Made by a program: the position numbers and the translations under genes
The notes under the pieces: generated by a model
Database searches by the model: none
Seen by the model: only the letters and a program-made list of their open reading frames with translations
What the model was told of the DNA's origin: nothing
Assembly (NCBI GenBank): GCA_044432645.1
Contig: JAWXUM010000007.1
Location: 7,986 to 71,985, forward strand
Source of the DNA: SIG603 sp044432645
GTDB lineage: Bacteria; Bacillota; Clostridia; Oscillospirales; Acutalibacteraceae
Length of the DNA stretch: 64,000 nt
Direction: 5' to 3'
Part shown: piece by piece, positions 62,926-64,000 of the stretch
Position numbering within the stretch: position 1 is the stretch's first letter
Layout: every line of letters begins with the position of its first letter

Positions 62926-62968
62926 CTAACCTGGTTAGTATTATAGCATTGCTAACTAGGTTAGTCAA
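62926..62968 (-). promoter_or_regulatory. marR promoter with two operator boxes
   Basis: On the minus strand TTGACT (62968-62963), 17 bases, TATAAT (62945-62940). Box 1, CTAAC-CTG-GTTAG (62926-62938), covers the start region. Box 2, CTAAC-TAG-GTTAG (62952-62964), lies in the spacer and touches the -35. The centres are 26 bases apart. The identical 5-bp arms suit a MarR dimer, so two dimers probably bind. Confidence 0.85.
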
Positions 62969-63195
62969 TATATATTCTATTAATTTACAAAATATACATA
63001 ATTTAAGTTTTTATATATTAATTATAGGATTAATTTTGCCTTTTAATTCATTGTTATGCAATCTAGTAAACTATACTATTATGTCTAATTTTTCTCTTTT
63101 TAGCTGTGCTAGTTTTTTACTAGTTGATTTTCGTGTTTTTATTTGTTACAATATTCTTGTAGTCAATTTATAGGTGTTTTTAATAAGGAGATTTT

Positions 63196-63678
63196 ATGGG
63201 AAAAGTAATAATAATATGTGGAAAAATCGGTTCAGGCAAATCAACTTATGCAAACAAATTAGTAAAAGAGTTAAATGCTGTTAATATAAGCCAAGATGAA
63301 CTTATGATAGATTTATTTGGTGTAGACTTGTATTTTGAACAACGTGAAGTTTACGAAAAGTATTGTAATAAAGTTGAACAATATGTTAAACAAAAATCAG
63401 GCGAAGCTGCAAAAGCAGGCGCAATAGCTATTTGTGAAAATGGTTTTTGGTCACAAAATGAACGTAATGAGTTAAAAAGTTTTTACAAAAATATGGGTGT
63501 TAAATATGAACTGCATTATATTGACACACCTGAAGAACAACGTTTAAACAATATCAAAAAACGCAATAAAAATATAACTGAAAACAACTTGCACTTTTTC
63601 TTAACTGATGAAAAAGATATTAACCATTATTTTGAAATTCCTACAGATGATGAAATTGATGTTAAAGTTGTTTTTTAA
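63196..63678 (+). CDS. Small P-loop kinase-like ATPase
   Basis: A 160-residue protein with the Walker A loop CGKIGSGKSTYANKL (residues 8-22). A NISQDELMIDLFG segment follows, typical of AAA_33/zeta-like kinases, and an arginine-bearing lid region with PEEQRLNNIKKRN. The substrate is unknown. Nucleoside, tRNA or peptidoglycan-precursor kinases all share this layout. AAGGAG precedes the ATG. No antitoxin-like gene adjoins it. Confidence 0.75.
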   Translation: MGKVIIICGKIGSGKSTYANKLVKELNAVNISQDELMIDLFGVDLYFEQREVYEKYCNKVEQYVKQKSGEAAKAGAIAICENGFWSQNERNELKSFYKNMGVKYELHYIDTPEEQRLNNIKKRNKNITENNLHFFLTDEKDINHYFEIPTDDEIDVKVVF

Positions 63679-63810
63679 GCATTGATATAGAATACTATAG
63701 TTTTCTGCTTAATCAACACGTTTGCGTTATATGCATTTCCTACATAACTGCTTGTACTTACTGTCAAACAGGCGATTAAATAAACTATTTATTTGGACTA
63801 ATAAACATCA

Positions 63811-63842
63811 TAAAAAAAACGTAGCAACTCTCGTTACTACGT
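63811..63842 (-). terminator. Terminator for a minus-strand transcript from beyond the window
   Basis: ACGTAGCAAC (63819-63828) and GTTACTACGT (63833-63842) form a stem with one wobble, followed on the minus strand by eight T. No minus-strand gene lies to its right in the window. The 63679-64000 stretch holds no coding frame that I can support. Confidence 0.6.
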
Positions 63843-63906
63843 TCAGCTTGTCGAAAAAGGTTTTGTATTTGTGTAAAATACCGAAAATATATTTTTAAAA
63901 TGGTAG

Positions 63907-63924
63907 GGGCGAGCTGTGCTCGTC
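63907..63924. repeat. GGGCGAGC...GCTCGTCC palindrome
   Basis: Eight-base arms with one wobble enclose TG-type loop bases, preceded by GTAG. It is a member of the dispersed palindrome family. Confidence 0.5.
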
Positions 63925-64000
63925 CGAAATCAAGATGTTAATTTATTGCTTTTATAAAATTAATAAAAATATTTCTCTATTTTACACAAAACAAGACAAA

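Noticed and set aside
63196..63678. P-loop gene considered as a zeta-type toxin
   Set aside because: No antitoxin gene is adjacent, and the sequence alone does not separate toxin kinases from metabolic small kinases.

Overview
This is an AT-rich chromosomal segment from a Gram-positive, strictly anaerobic member of the Clostridia. Evidence: AGGAGG-type ribosome binding sites, TTGACA/TATAAT promoters, U-run terminators, Firmicutes-type genes (rny, trmFO, dprA, the GlgC/GlgD pair, PadR and DUF1700 proteins, a sortase-type anchor) and oxygen-sensitive enzymes (indolepyruvate:ferredoxin oxidoreductase, a glycyl radical enzyme, FeoAB). I see no phage, insertion sequence, CRISPR array or rRNA. I cannot name the genus.

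Layout. 1-6.3 kb (minus strand): a carbohydrate ABC ATPase, the pseudouridine synthase RsuA, a DUF4830 protein, a phosphopantetheinyl transferase, glycerol kinase and a small protein next to an ADP-ribosylglycohydrolase. 6.3-9.4 kb: a ferrous-iron module (FeoB-associated Cys-rich protein, FeoB, FeoA, divergent DtxR-type regulator) with three copies of a TTAGC-N4-GCTAA operator, two of them inside promoter spacers. 9.5-10.3 kb: tRNA-Arg(CCG), an Xre regulator and tRNA-Gly(GCC).

10.3-30.6 kb (plus strand): mostly housekeeping. gpsA; an attenuated leader with infC (AUU start), rpmI and rplT; an RNA methyltransferase; dprA, topA, trmFO; a homocysteine methyltransferase-like gene; plsX, rnc, a radical SAM gene with a non-AUG start, smc, ftsY; iorAB; and a GH13 amylase. 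30.7-42 kb: rny, a flavoprotein, a VanY-like protein that has lost its zinc ligands, rpmE, a 1298-residue cell-wall metallophosphatase, YibE/F and an orphan glycyl radical enzyme. 42-52.7 kb: a small conserved protein, an Orn/Lys/Arg decarboxylase-like enzyme, the glycogen operon glgB-glgC-glgD-glgA, a methyltransferase, a sugar nucleotidyltransferase and an unknown protein.

52.8-63.7 kb (mostly minus strand): membrane and regulatory cassettes. These are an ECF sigma factor with a membrane protein and an ABC transporter; a membrane-anchored Xre protein carrying an IGGADGPT motif; PadR-DUF1700-DUF4097 behind a palindromic operator; and MarR with a heterodimeric ABC exporter behind two operator boxes. 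A small P-loop kinase-like gene closes the window.

Several starts were moved from the longest open frame to the codon with a proper ribosome binding site. Two genes (infC and the radical SAM gene) have no ATG, GTG or TTG that fits. Short GTAGGG(G/A)-type palindromes recur between genes. No wholly new multi-gene system stands out. The best leads are the small protein plus ADP-ribosylglycohydrolase pair, the metal-ligand-less VanY homologue, the orphan glycyl radical enzyme, the non-AUG radical SAM gene and the IGGADGPT regulator.
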